Assembly: GCA_045593555.1 (NCBI GenBank)
Contig: JAZNWU010000022.1
Location: 1 to 64,000, forward strand
Source of the DNA: Fimenecus sp045593555
GTDB taxonomy: Bacteria; Bacillota; Clostridia; Oscillospirales; Acutalibacteraceae
DNA: 64,000 nt
Direction of reading: 5' to 3'
Positions 50,998-59,632 of the stretch are shown piece after piece (the stretch's first letter is position 1; each line of letters begins with the position of its first letter). The notes beneath the pieces were generated by a model. That model did no database searches, was not told the origin of the DNA, and worked only from the letters and a program-made list of their open reading frames with translations. The position numbers and the translations under genes are program-made.

Positions 50998-51624
50998 TCA
51001 AAATAATCCCCTGTTATATTTGAATTGCGCGTATAGGATAAAAACTAATCCAATCAAAACGCCTATACCTATTACCCATCCACTTGCCGTTATGTTTCCC
51101 AATGCTTGTATAACAGCGCCGACAATTATAGCCGCGCCTACAATAAGTGTTCCAAGACCGACAAACATACAATACACTTTCTGATTCTCTTTCGTGACCT
51201 TGCGACGATTATACCAATGGATTGAGCCGATATTTCCACACATATTGAAGATACCGAAAAGCACACAAATAACACCGATGCCTAACTGAGTTAAGCTATC
51301 TCTCAGCGGCTCGATAAAGATGAAACCTAATATAAACAGACCGATAGCGCAACCTGCAGCGAAGCCGATGATGACCTTTTTTTGTTGGTCGATAGTCTTA
51401 TTCTTTGACACAAGGATTTCCTCGTTGCTCTTGTTTGAAATAAGCTCGTCAATTGTAACACTAAAATAATCAGCTAATAGTTTGAGTGACTCGTCATTCG
51501 GCAATCCCAAACCGTTCTCCCATTTTGCAACAGCAGAACGTGAAATATGTATATCAGCCGCGACCTTGGCTTGCGACACGCCTTTTTTGCTTCGCAGTTC
51601 TTTTAGCTTTTGAGAAAATTCCAT
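50998..51624 (-). CDS. XRE regulator fused to a membrane domain
   Basis: A 208-residue protein: an N-terminal XRE helix-turn-helix (residues 1-65, SQAKVAADIHISRSAVAKWE), a short linker, then four hydrophobic segments (about residues 82-105, 112-130, 150-172, 178-200). Such HTH-plus-membrane proteins may sense a membrane signal and act on nearby DNA. Upstream DNA has TGTTACTTTNATG twice (51690-51725) and the palindrome ACCCTTTAGGGT, possible operators. It is a single-gene block between hairpin repeats A and B. Confidence 0.8.
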   Translation of the reverse strand: MEFSQKLKELRSKKGVSQAKVAADIHISRSAVAKWENGLGLPNDESLKLLADYFSVTIDELISNKSNEEILVSKNKTIDQQKKVIIGFAAGCAIGLFILGFIFIEPLRDSLTQLGIGVICVLFGIFNMCGNIGSIHWYNRRKVTKENQKVYCMFVGLGTLIVGAAIIVGAVIQALGNITASGWVIGIGVLIGLVFILYAQFKYNRGLF

Positions 51625-51787
51625 AGAAACACCTCCGTTTTATTCTAAACATATTTTTTCATATTTCAAGCTAAAAATCTACCCTTTAGGGTGTTACTTT
51701 GATGGGTTGCGCTGTTACTTTTATGAATAACACCATTGTTCTGTTTAAGAAAGAGGCTATTTAATAAAATTTCATTTATCCAAACAA

Positions 51788-52036
51788 TTATATTACACCC
51801 GCACCACAACTTTCAACACAACCTGATTATATAATAACTGCCCCCACAAATGTAGAATTCCGGTATACGAATACTGCGTCAGATTTTTGGTGAAGGGTCG
51901 TTGTGACCCTTTTACCACTTTTATGCTCGTAAATTTCAAGAGACCAATGTGGTCACTTGAAACGTGGTTTTTTCGATTTATAAAAATTTAGGGAACAATC
52001 TGACTGTAAATAAGCACAATTTGTTCCCTAAAATAT
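51788..52036. repeat. Dispersed hairpin repeat, copy B
   Basis: The fullest copy, about 250 bases. The first 100 bases match copy C and the last 200 match copy A. The three hairpins are at 51888-51917, 51934-51962 (followed by GGTTTTTTCG) and 51990-52029. Substitutions relative to copy A mostly keep the pairing, which suggests the folded form matters. Confidence 0.9.
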
Positions 52037-52059
52037 TCAATTCGTTAAATTGGATTTTT

Positions 52060-52572
52060 TCAATCGTTTCTTTCTGTGCCGTCAAATGCATTTCGTTCAA
52101 CATAAGCCATCATTGTATTATTTCTCCAAGCATGTCCTATCAATAGTAACAATATAGCGGCGGCAACAAAAAGGGGTAAGGTTAAAATAATACCTATCAC
52201 GAGAACTGTGATGATTCCTATACCCCAGCAACACATGGCAACAATATGTTCTTTCAACCACTTTTTCTTATAAAATGCTACCTTTTCCTTAAGAGTAAAA
52301 CTACTCACTTTGACGACTTGCCTAAGATTTTCTTCTGCTGCTACTTTATACTCTTCCTGAGTTAGTCTCTTTCCACTCAAAAGTTCGTTAATACTAACAT
52401 TAAATAGCTTACTCATAGATAACAGCATTTCTGCCGAGGGTAAATATGTTCCTGTTTCCCAACGTGATATTGTTTTGTTCGTTACGCCTATTATTTCGCC
52501 TAGCTTTTCCTGAGAAAGTTCGTGTTCTTTTCTAAGTTGTGCTATAAATTTTCCTATCTGTACTAAATCCAT
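52060..52572 (-). CDS. XRE regulator with C-terminal membrane helices
   Basis: A 170-residue protein with an N-terminal XRE domain (SQEKLGEIIGVTNKTISRWE near residues 19-38), a charged helical middle and two hydrophobic segments (about residues 108-140) before a polar tail. The start is ATG at 52572 with GGAGGTGA upstream; the in-frame ATG at 52605 precedes that site. It is similar in plan to the 50998 protein but not closely related in sequence. It lies immediately beside repeat copy B. Confidence 0.8.
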   Translation of the reverse strand: MDLVQIGKFIAQLRKEHELSQEKLGEIIGVTNKTISRWETGTYLPSAEMLLSMSKLFNVSINELLSGKRLTQEEYKVAAEENLRQVVKVSSFTLKEKVAFYKKKWLKEHIVAMCCWGIGIITVLVIGIILTLPLFVAAAILLLLIGHAWRNNTMMAYVERNAFDGTERND

Positions 52573-52688
52573 TTGATTCACCTCCAAGAATATTATAGCA
52601 AACATTTACTTTCCTGTCTTTACCATAAATAGCGAATGATTAGACATTCTTTTTGAATTCGCAATTTGCTTTGTAAATTCTTATTTGT

Positions 52689-53003
52689 CTATCTCTTTTT
52701 CTTGGGTAACGGAAGCTCATCATATATTGCGCTGAAAAGCTCAATAAGAAAATCCTTGCTGTCAACATTATCAACTAACAGCATTTCTTTTGCACCTTCA
52801 TAAGGCAATTCATAAATTGCATCCGGCATAAGTGCAACTGCCGAATTAACAGGCTTTACAAGAAATCTGTCGTCATATATACCGCCTACAATTTTATCGC
52901 GATAATAGATGATATATTCTCCCATCATTGCTCTGTATGTTATGCCTTCTAATCCGGATAACTGTTCTAAAATAAAATTCAGATATTCTTTACTGGAAGC
53001 CAT
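52689..53003 (-). CDS. TfoX/Sxy N-terminal domain protein
   Basis: A 104-residue protein with the TfoX N-terminal domain pattern: LSGLEGITYRAMMGEYIIYY, KIVGGIYDDRFLVKP, then a short acidic-basic end. In gut Firmicutes such stand-alone domains have unknown roles and are not evidence of competence. The start is ATG at 53003 with GAGAGGTG upstream. It follows the pyrophosphatase-like gene by 22 bases, a two-gene unit. Confidence 0.8.
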   Translation of the reverse strand: MASSKEYLNFILEQLSGLEGITYRAMMGEYIIYYRDKIVGGIYDDRFLVKPVNSAVALMPDAIYELPYEGAKEMLLVDNVDSKDFLIELFSAIYDELPLPKKKR

Positions 53004-53025
53004 ATTGCACCTCTCCAAATTGATT

Positions 53026-53370
53026 TTATCGCCGTATTAAAACACCTTTCATAAACTGTGTTTCATTATGTGTTTCATATACTATTTTCTTTTCTTCCTC
53101 TGTGCATCCAATCAGTATTTTAATTTCTGAATCTTTCTTCTTTAAATCAACAATACACATTATCGCATCAAGCTTTTTCTCGCCGCTTCCAACCCACACA
53201 TCTATTCCTGCACCATCCATAGAGGTTGTGTTTTTCAAATATCCATAATCAACCCGATAAATGAAATTAGGATACTTAGGATGCGAAGTTCCTTTTGGTC
53301 TATCAATTATTATTTCTGAATTATTCACCAATTCATCTAATGCGTTCCAAAATTCAATATTATGTTGCAC
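53026..53370 (-). CDS. Inorganic pyrophosphatase-like protein
   Basis: A 114-residue protein that resembles the type I inorganic pyrophosphatase core: EIIIDRPKGTSHPKYPNFIY, the YGYLKNT turn, and the metal-binding-like DGAGIDVWVGS. It is shorter than a full pyrophosphatase (about 170 residues) and part of the acidic active site is missing, so it may hydrolyse another phosphate compound. It sits upstream of the TfoX-like gene. Confidence 0.65.
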   Translation of the reverse strand: MQHNIEFWNALDELVNNSEIIIDRPKGTSHPKYPNFIYRVDYGYLKNTTSMDGAGIDVWVGSGEKKLDAIMCIVDLKKKDSEIKILIGCTEEEKKIVYETHNETQFMKGVLIRR

Positions 53371-53407
53371 CTTATCAATCCTTTACAAATTTCTATTTGC
53401 CGAACTA

Positions 53408-53505
53408 ATTATATCACACCAACACTATGTTTTTCAACATAACCTGATTATATAATAACTGCCCCCACAAATGCAGATTCCGGTATATGAATACTGCGTC
53501 ACATT
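53408..53505. repeat. Dispersed repeat, copy C (partial)
   Basis: About 95 bases matching the first part of copy B (AACCTGATTATATAATAACT, then the shared lead to ATGAATACTGCGTCA). The hairpin part is missing: the sequence diverges right after the shared lead, which may mark a junction with the mobilizable element to the right. Confidence 0.8.
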
Positions 53506-53595
53506 TTTCAGTTTTACTATTTTTTACATAGCACTTGTCAGATTATGACGGGTGTCTTTTTATATCCAAATTTTATAAGAAAGGAGACAAGCCTC

Positions 53596-53817
53596 ATGCA
53601 AAAACTAAAACTTAACCCGCAGTTATTTGAGAAAGTATCAACACTGATTAAAACGCAGTGTTGTAACTGTTATGAAGAAAACTGTCTGTTACTTGATGAC
53701 GGAGATACACACACCTGTCCTCAGCTCATAACACCGAGTCACATTATCTGCAGATATTTTTTCGAGTCTGTACTGCCGGGTGACAAAACATTACTGAAAA
53801 GAATAACCGAGCTTTAA
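53596..53817 (+). CDS. Cysteine-rich VLP domain protein
   Basis: A 73-residue protein with the Cys-rich VLP pattern: TQCCNCYEENCLLLDDGDTH followed by CPQ, a later Cys (IICRYFFESVLPGD) and a basic end. It is likely zinc-binding. The family is a standard passenger of Tn1549/Tn4451-like mobilizable elements; its function is unknown. The start is ATG at 53596 with AAAGGAG upstream. It is the first plus-strand gene of the element and has its own terminator. Confidence 0.8.
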   Translation: MQKLKLNPQLFEKVSTLIKTQCCNCYEENCLLLDDGDTHTCPQLITPSHIICRYFFESVLPGDKTLLKRITEL

Positions 53818-53847
53818 GACTAACTGTTTTTCAGTTGGTCTTTTTTT
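53817..53847 (+). terminator. Terminator of the Cys-rich VLP gene
   Basis: AGACTAACTG and CAGTTGGTCT form a ten-base stem (one G-T pair) with a T loop, followed by seven Ts. It starts on the last base of the stop codon. Confidence 0.88.
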
Positions 53848-54002
53848 ATCGGAATTTCCGTTTAGCTGATAGAAAATTTTCTTTTAACAAATCATCGTTC
53901 AAGAGATTTCTATTCGATAAACGCTCAAAAAACACGGAAGGTATTCCGATGAAAAATGCTGAAAAAGTGTACCTTAAAATTTTTTGAAAGGAGGGAAGCG
54001 AA

Positions 54003-54290
54003 ATGTCAAAGGCTAAAGAAACTCATTTGTGGTTTGAAAAAGGCGACGATGAAATTCAGGTTGAAAGCTACAGTAAGAAGCTTAACGAAGCAATTCTTGA
54101 GCTGAACAAAAATGTTCCGGGTGCAGTATATATCATTGACGATGAAGAACCCGGTTTTCTTCGTGCGGCGGTGAAAATTAAAAGCATCACCTTCATGATA
54201 CTGCCACCGCAATCCGAAGAAAAAAAGAAAGCACAATCCGAAAACGGAAAGCGGAACAGTAAGAATCTTAAAAATCAGAAACGCACCTGA
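54003..54290 (+). CDS. Hypothetical protein of the mobilizable element, 95 residues
   Basis: A small soluble protein: a mixed alpha/beta first half (KGDDEIQVESYSKKLNEAIL, VYIIDDEEPGF, a beta-like VKIKSITFMILPP) and a Lys/Asn-rich disordered tail (residues about 72-95). AAAGGAGG precedes the ATG. It is followed by the presumed transfer origin and the mob genes. I do not recognise the family. Confidence 0.65.
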   Translation: MSKAKETHLWFEKGDDEIQVESYSKKLNEAILELNKNVPGAVYIIDDEEPGFLRAAVKIKSITFMILPPQSEEKKKAQSENGKRNSKNLKNQKRT

Positions 54291-54295
54291 TAAGA

Positions 54296-54450
54296 AGCAA
54301 ATCTTATTTCCGGTCGGTATTAAAACGAGGACAAACCAACGCTTGCGTTGTGATTAATGTTACTTTGTCCGAAGTTTAGCAAGCATTGGATTTGTATCCT
54401 CAAATCCGTAAAAAAAGAGTGTTTTTACAATCACACCAAATACAAAAATT
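54296..54450. other. Candidate transfer origin (oriT) region
   Basis: A gene-free stretch just upstream of mobC and the relaxase, the usual place of oriT. It contains the inverted repeats CAACGC-TT-GCGTTG (about 54338-54351) and GGATTT/AAATCC (about 54388-54407), with a short sequence between them that could hold the nick site. No known nic sequence was matched. Confidence 0.45.
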
Positions 54451-54468
54451 AAAGAAAGGAGAATTCCT

Positions 54469-54816
54469 ATGAGCAAAAGAACAAGAGATATAGACTTTCA
54501 TGTGTATCTCAGTAAAGACGAAAATCAGATATTAGAAAACCTTTGCAAGAGATTAAGAGTAAACAGAAGCGTGCTTATCCGTGCATTGATTCTCGGTAAA
54601 AGGTTAGTTGAGGCTCCGCCTGTTGACTACAAACAATTTATTATTGAGCTTCGAAGAGTCGGTACTAACCTTAATCAGCTTACAGCAAAGGCTAATTCAA
54701 TCGGATATATTGATGCTGATGAATGCAAAAATGTTCTTAATGAAGTCAGAAAACTTGAAAGTGACATCGCAAAATATTACAAGTCAGGTAAGGAAGCGAA
54801 TAGAGAATGGCTGTAA
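54469..54816 (+). CDS. mobC: MobC-like mobilization protein
   Basis: A 115-residue relaxosome accessory protein. The N-terminal ribbon-helix-helix (FHVYLSKDENQILENLCKRL, NRSVLIRALILG) binds oriT, and the C-terminal helix (IELRRVGTNLNQLTAKANS) is the MobC domain proper. AAAGGAG precedes the ATG. It overlaps the relaxase gene by ten bases. Confidence 0.85.
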   Translation: MSKRTRDIDFHVYLSKDENQILENLCKRLRVNRSVLIRALILGKRLVEAPPVDYKQFIIELRRVGTNLNQLTAKANSIGYIDADECKNVLNEVRKLESDIAKYYKSGKEANREWL

Positions 54817-56270
54817 CAAGAATTTGGCCTATAAAAAATAACATTCATCAGGTTGTATCTTATGCTGCTAATAAAAATAAAACCGACTTGTCAAAATACT
54901 CGGACCTGATTGATGCGCTTCACTATGCAGCCGATGATGATAAAACAAATCTCGAAAATGAGCAGAAACTGCTCGTTGAAGGCATCAACTGTGATCCCGA
55001 TATTGCTGCGCGACAGATGATTGATACAAAAGAAATGTATGGAAAGATGGGAGGAGTTGTTGCCTATCACGCATATATTTCTTTCAAGCCCGGTGAAGTT
55101 TCACCCGAAGAAGCACAGCAGGTTGCAATGGAGGTTGCAAATAAAATGTGGGGCAAGGATTATGAAATGATTGTCGCAACTCACCTTAATGCAAACTGTG
55201 TTCACTGTCATATAGTCATTAATTCCGTTTCAATGACTGACGGAAGGAAGATGAACGAAAACAAAGCTATGTATCAGCTTTTCAGAAAAACAAGTGATGC
55301 TGTCTGTATTGAACACGGTTTATCAGTAATCGAAAAGCCGAAAGGCAAACGCATTCCTTATAACATTTATAAAGCAATGCAGAAAGGTATCAAAACAAAA
55401 TACGATTATATGCGTGATGATATTGATTACGCAATTATAAGAAGTGCAAATGAAAAACAATTTTTCAGAATTATGACTCAGAAGGGTTATTGGTTTGATA
55501 ACGGAAAGATAGCTTACCGCAATGATGAGCACGCAGTGAAGCTCACAACCCTCGGAGAAATTTACACCTATGAAAAAATCAGAGAGCGGATTTACTCGCA
55601 GGATAAATTTGCGGCAAACAACAATTTCAGAAATTATTTATATGCTAATGATTTTTTGAAGAGGCAGATATTCGTTTTCGATTACAAAGGTTATGAGTTT
55701 AAAGAATCAAGAGAATGTTACAGACATCCTGAGTATTTCAACCGAATGGTTTCTGATTTTACAAAACTGATTGTGGGCGGTGCCGTACTCGGTACACCTG
55801 TTATTTCACTTTTGTTTCTTGCTTTGCTTTTTGCAGGAGCAATAGCCGAGAAGAACAACTGCAACCCGCATCCGTTTACACCTAAAATGAAATATTCGTC
55901 TCCGAGGATTGAGTTTATGCAGGACCAGATTGACCTTGCGATAAATGAAAAGCTTTATGATTTTGAAGAGGTTGATAAGTTCATTTCAAAGACAGAGCTT
56001 CGTATTGAGGAGCTGAAAAGTCAGCGTAATAAAATCTACAATCAGATAAGAAGATGCAATGACCCGACGGCAAAGGAAAACCTTGTTGCCCGTCGGGATT
56101 TTTTAACGGCTGAAATCGGTGAACTTCGTGAAAAGCTGAAGCTTGCCAAAAGAATTATAAAAGACAGTCCCGCACTTGAGGAAAAGCTTGAAACGGAAAA
56201 ACAGCTTATCCGTGAATGGTACTTCCCCGAAAGGCAAAGGGATAAAGAAAAACATTATGAAGAGAGGTGA
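54807..56270 (+). CDS. HUH relaxase (MobP type)
   Basis: A 487-residue DNA relaxase that nicks oriT and leads the strand into the recipient. The metal-binding histidines are in THLNANCVHCHIVINS (H126, H133, H135); Y19 in SYAANKNKT is a candidate catalytic Tyr. The second half has a hydrophobic segment (about residues 322-347) and a long coiled coil (about 375-470). A membrane segment in a relaxase is unusual but seen in this element type and may dock it to the coupling protein. It overlaps mobC and is followed closely by small genes. Confidence 0.88.
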   Translation: MAVTRIWPIKNNIHQVVSYAANKNKTDLSKYSDLIDALHYAADDDKTNLENEQKLLVEGINCDPDIAARQMIDTKEMYGKMGGVVAYHAYISFKPGEVSPEEAQQVAMEVANKMWGKDYEMIVATHLNANCVHCHIVINSVSMTDGRKMNENKAMYQLFRKTSDAVCIEHGLSVIEKPKGKRIPYNIYKAMQKGIKTKYDYMRDDIDYAIIRSANEKQFFRIMTQKGYWFDNGKIAYRNDEHAVKLTTLGEIYTYEKIRERIYSQDKFAANNNFRNYLYANDFLKRQIFVFDYKGYEFKESRECYRHPEYFNRMVSDFTKLIVGGAVLGTPVISLLFLALLFAGAIAEKNNCNPHPFTPKMKYSSPRIEFMQDQIDLAINEKLYDFEEVDKFISKTELRIEELKSQRNKIYNQIRRCNDPTAKENLVARRDFLTAEIGELREKLKLAKRIIKDSPALEEKLETEKQLIREWYFPERQRDKEKHYEER

Positions 56271-56275
56271 TATGT

Positions 56276-56488
56276 ATGCATCCGGAAGAATTATGTAGGA
56301 TGATTCAATGCAATGAAGATAATGCCACAGAAGATACAGTGTACGAGCGTGAAATGACGTCAGACGAATATCTTGATAAATATTTTAACACAAAACAGTT
56401 TTCTGTAAGGAAGTTTTTAAGACTTGCAGAAGAAGAACGCAGGCAGAGAAAAGAAAGTAAAAGATTATATTATCATGGAGGAAAATAA
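56276..56488 (+). CDS. Small acidic accessory protein, 70 residues
   Basis: A small protein with an acidic first half (EDNATEDTVYEREMTSDEYL) and a Lys/Arg-rich helix at the end. ATG at 56276 is five bases after AGGTGA; the in-frame GTG at 56267 overlaps the relaxase stop. It is followed with no gap by the ParB-like gene, whose ribosome-binding site it contains. I do not recognise it. Confidence 0.65.
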   Translation: MHPEELCRMIQCNEDNATEDTVYEREMTSDEYLDKYFNTKQFSVRKFLRLAEEERRQRKESKRLYYHGGK

Positions 56489-57352
56489 ATGAATAATAAC
56501 TTAAAATCACCGGTAAACATTCCGGTGGAAAAAATCCGTCCCTTTGAGGGACACCCGTACAAGGTCTTAGACAATGAAGAGATGAACACTCTGATTGACA
56601 GTATTCAGCAGAAGGGTGTCATCTCACCGATTGTTGTAAGACCACTCGAAAACACAGACGATGAATATGAGATTATCTCAGGTCATCGCAGACTCAGAGC
56701 ATCGGTAAAAGCAGGACTGGAAACAGTACCTGCTTTAATTTATGCCGTCAGCCGTGATGAAGCGGCAGTTATGCTCGTTGACAGTAATCTTCATAGAGAG
56801 CATATCCTGCCGAGTGAACGAGCTTTTGCTTATAAGTTGAAAATGGAAGCAATAAGCCGACAGGGACAGAGGACAGATTTAACTTGTGGACAAGTTGGCC
56901 ACAAGTCAAGAGATGATGTTTCCAAAACTGAAAGCGGCAGACAGGTACAGAGGTATATCCGTCTGACTTATCTCATTCCCGAACTGCTTGAAATGATGGA
57001 CGAAGATAAAATTGCTTTATCAGTGGGTGTTGAGCTTTCGTTCCTTGATGAGCAGATGCAGTATGACCTGCTTCGTGTAATTGAGGAGCAGGAATGCACA
57101 CCGTCGTATTCTCAGGCGTGGCATATGCACAGGGATTTCAATGAAGGTACACTCACTATCGAAAGTATGGAAAATACACTTGCTTCAGAAAAACCGAATC
57201 AGAAGCCTATGTGCAAGGTGCCCATTGAAAAGCTACAGAAAATCGCACCTAAGGTTAAAGATAAAGACTTTGAAGATTTTGTACTGAAGGCCTGTGAGCA
57301 TTACTACAAATATCTTCAGCGACAGCGAAGCCGTGACCGTGACGCACGGTAA
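56489..57352 (+). CDS. ParB/Spo0J-like partition protein of the mobilizable element
   Basis: A 287-residue ParB-type nuclease/CTPase-fold protein. The ParB N-domain is complete: IRPFEGHPYKV, GVISPIVVRP, ISGHRRLRASVKAG and VDSNLHREHILPSERAFA. An HTH-like region follows (ESGRQVQRYIRLTYLI). In such elements, where no ParA is nearby, it probably serves maintenance or regulation. ATGGAGGAAAATAA precedes the ATG. It has a paralogue at 62544 that belongs to a second element. Confidence 0.9.
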   Translation: MNNNLKSPVNIPVEKIRPFEGHPYKVLDNEEMNTLIDSIQQKGVISPIVVRPLENTDDEYEIISGHRRLRASVKAGLETVPALIYAVSRDEAAVMLVDSNLHREHILPSERAFAYKLKMEAISRQGQRTDLTCGQVGHKSRDDVSKTESGRQVQRYIRLTYLIPELLEMMDEDKIALSVGVELSFLDEQMQYDLLRVIEEQECTPSYSQAWHMHRDFNEGTLTIESMENTLASEKPNQKPMCKVPIEKLQKIAPKVKDKDFEDFVLKACEHYYKYLQRQRSRDRDAR

Positions 57353-57379
57353 TCCACACATTTGTATAGGAGGAATTAT

Positions 57380-57580
57380 ATGAGTAAAATTGATATAAAT
57401 GATTTAAGTAAAAATCCTGATTACTGTTTTGCGGCTTTGAAGCTTATTGAGCAGTTGTTCAGGGACGGAAAAATTCCCGAGTATATGTTCCGCAATATCT
57501 TAAGCGAGCATGCGGACATTGTTGATGAAACCGAATTTGTAAAAGGAAACCACAACCAGATAAAGGAGGAATGTGCATGA
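57380..57580 (+). CDS. Small hypothetical protein ahead of the recombinase, 66 residues
   Basis: A compact helical protein (LSKNPDYCFAALKLIEQLFR, YMFRNILSEHADIVDE). The start is ATG at 57380 after AGGAGG; the in-frame TTG at 57362 precedes that site. Its stop overlaps the recombinase start by ATGA, so it is translationally coupled to it and may act as an excision or directionality helper. That role is inference. Confidence 0.7.
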   Translation: MSKIDINDLSKNPDYCFAALKLIEQLFRDGKIPEYMFRNILSEHADIVDETEFVKGNHNQIKEECA

Positions 57581-59454
57581 TAAATTCCGATTTCGGAAAG
57601 CGCAGAGTTGTAATCTATGCCCGAGTTTCTACGGAGCACGAGGCGCAGATTTCAGCTCTTGAAAATCAGTTGGATTGGTATGAGCCGATTCTTAAGGCAA
57701 GACCTGAATGGGAGCTCGTCGGCAGATATATTGACGAGGGTATCACGGGTACCTCTGCCGAGAAAAGACCGCAGTTTATGAAAATGATTCGTGATGCCAA
57801 GCAGAAAAAGTTCGATATGATTATCACCCGTGAGGTGTCACGATTTGCGAGAAATACCGTTGACACTCTGCAGTACACAAGAGATCTGAAGGCAAAGGGC
57901 GTTGAGGTGTTCTTCATCAACGACAACATCAAAACCTTTGACGGTGACGGTGAATTGCGTCTCACCATTATGGCGACTCTTGCTCAGGATGAAAGCCGTA
58001 AAACCTCGGTGCGAGTGAAAAGCGGTCAGCAGACCTCAATGAACAACGGCACATTCTACGGCAACGGAAACATTTTAGGTTACAGAAGACATCAGGAGCT
58101 TCTGCCCGACAATAAGAAAAAGGTAGATTTCATTATCGACCCGGAGCAGGCTGAAACGGTCAGGCTCATATATGATATGTATCTTGCGGGCAACGGCCTT
58201 ACCAAGATAAAGGAAGAGCTTGAACGCCAAGGCAGAAAAACTGCAATGGGCAAAACAAGGTGGTACGAAACCGTAATAGGCCACGTGCTGAAAAACACCT
58301 TTTACTGCGGAATCATAACCTATCACAAGGAGTATACTCCCGACTATCTCACACAAAAGAAAATCAAGAATTACGGTGAGATTGACCTGATACAGGTAAA
58401 GGGAAGACACGAGCCGATTATTACTGAAGAAGACTTTGAAAGGGTGCAATTAATTATGGCAAGTAAAACAGCTCAGATGAAAAATCTTAACACAGGCAGA
58501 AGAAGTACAACCGGCAAAAGACCGAGAACAACAGTATGGGGAAAGCTCCTCATCTGCGAATGCGGTCACAGATTCAATACGAAGCTCTGGAGAAAAGAGG
58601 GAGATAAATCCATTATAGGCTATCAGTGCTATGACTCGGTGCGTACCGGGTCATACGAGAGCCGAAAGAAAAAGGGCTTGCCTCTTGAGGGTATCTGCCG
58701 TGTGCCTATGATTCCCGAGTGGAAGCTGCAGATGATGGCGAATTATATTTTCCGCAATTATCTCTCGGAAAAGGATAAAGTGCTGGCTCTTGCCAACTCA
58801 ATGCTTGAAGCTCACATTGACGATAAAGAGGATGATGTGGATTATGAGGCTATCATTGAGAAAAAGTGCAAGGAGGTTGAAAGGCACAGAACGAAGCTCA
58901 GTAATTTCATTGATATGAGGGCAGAGGGTGAAATCGACAAAGAATCTTACACAAAGAAAACTGCCGAGGTTAAAGAAGAGATTGCAAAGCTCTCTGCCGA
59001 AATCGAAGAGCTTCAGCTAAAGCTTAACAAAGAGCCTGTAATTACAGATTACAGGGACAAGCTGACGGTGCTTCAATATGCTCTCGAGCAGTACACAAAT
59101 GCGGATGAAAAAGACATCCCCGAAAGTGTGATTGAGGCTTTTGTGGTGAAGATTGTTGCAAAGAGGGACGGCTTTGACTGGTACCTTCGCTTTGACGGAG
59201 ACCCCAATGACCCTCTGCACATGAAAACCGAGGGAAAAAGGAGAAAAAACAGTTCTGTTTCTGTGGTTGGCGGTAAACTGCCAACCAAGCAGAATTGCGA
59301 CACAGGCAGCAATCAGCGAAATGGCAAAATAAGTGAATTACGGCTTGACAGCTTCGTTTTGACCATTGATGATGCGAAAAATTATTTGTATAGTTTTTCC
59401 ACAAGACATCGTGTTCTTAACTGGAAGGACATAAAAGTCAGCCTGTGGTTCTAA
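57577..59454 (+). CDS. Large serine recombinase (site-specific integrase)
   Basis: A 625-residue resolvase-type integrase of the TnpX/TndX group. The catalytic Ser is in YARVSTEHEA (S18), with the Arg motif TREVSRFARN near residue 90. The recombinase domain has LGYRRHQ and the repeated target block GKTRWYETVIGHVLKN. A zinc-ribbon-like Cys set (CECGHRF, YQCYDSV, GICRVP) and a coiled coil (about 425-500) follow. It mobilises the element by excision and insertion. The start is ATG at 57577; the ATG at 57571 touches the ribosome-binding site. It is the last gene before the hairpin cluster that probably marks the element end. Confidence 0.93.
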   Translation: MINSDFGKRRVVIYARVSTEHEAQISALENQLDWYEPILKARPEWELVGRYIDEGITGTSAEKRPQFMKMIRDAKQKKFDMIITREVSRFARNTVDTLQYTRDLKAKGVEVFFINDNIKTFDGDGELRLTIMATLAQDESRKTSVRVKSGQQTSMNNGTFYGNGNILGYRRHQELLPDNKKKVDFIIDPEQAETVRLIYDMYLAGNGLTKIKEELERQGRKTAMGKTRWYETVIGHVLKNTFYCGIITYHKEYTPDYLTQKKIKNYGEIDLIQVKGRHEPIITEEDFERVQLIMASKTAQMKNLNTGRRSTTGKRPRTTVWGKLLICECGHRFNTKLWRKEGDKSIIGYQCYDSVRTGSYESRKKKGLPLEGICRVPMIPEWKLQMMANYIFRNYLSEKDKVLALANSMLEAHIDDKEDDVDYEAIIEKKCKEVERHRTKLSNFIDMRAEGEIDKESYTKKTAEVKEEIAKLSAEIEELQLKLNKEPVITDYRDKLTVLQYALEQYTNADEKDIPESVIEAFVVKIVAKRDGFDWYLRFDGDPNDPLHMKTEGKRRKNSSVSVVGGKLPTKQNCDTGSNQRNGKISELRLDSFVLTIDDAKNYLYSFSTRHRVLNWKDIKVSLWF

Positions 59455-59466
59455 TCTAGAATTATA

Positions 59467-59503
59467 GGGATATATCACCTGTATAGGTGGTATATCCCTT
59501 TTT
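59467..59503 (+). terminator. Terminator after the serine recombinase
   Basis: GGGATATATCACC and GGTGGTATATCCC form a 13-base stem (one G-T pair) with a six-base loop, followed by five Ts. Confidence 0.9.
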
Positions 59504-59512
59504 GTATTCGAA

Positions 59513-59535
59513 AACCCCTGGCTGTGCCAGGGGTT
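59513..59535. repeat. Hairpin at the probable right end of the element
   Basis: AACCCCTGG and CCAGGGGTT form a perfect nine-base stem with a five-base loop, standing between two convergent terminators. It could be a further terminator or part of the recombinase attachment site. Confidence 0.5.
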
Positions 59536-59547
59536 CTCTAATATAAC

Positions 59548-59574
59548 AAAAAAACCGACAGATAACTGTCGGTT
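59548..59574 (-). terminator. Terminator of the HD-domain operon
   Basis: AACCGACAG and CTGTCGGTT form a perfect nine-base stem with a four-base loop. On the minus strand it is followed by seven Ts. Confidence 0.9.
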
Positions 59575-59632
59575 AGGGTGAATATTGCTTCTAAAAATAC
59601 CATATAGTATGAACTAATTATATGCTCAAAAA

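Noticed and set aside
52689..53003. Evidence for natural competence
   Set aside because: A lone TfoX N-terminal domain in a Firmicute accessory region is not a competence regulator by itself, and no competence genes are nearby.
49597..53505. Classical integron attC array
   Set aside because: The repeats separate gene blocks like attC sites, but I see no clear GTTRRRY/RYYYAAC core pair and no integron integrase, so I only call it cassette-like.
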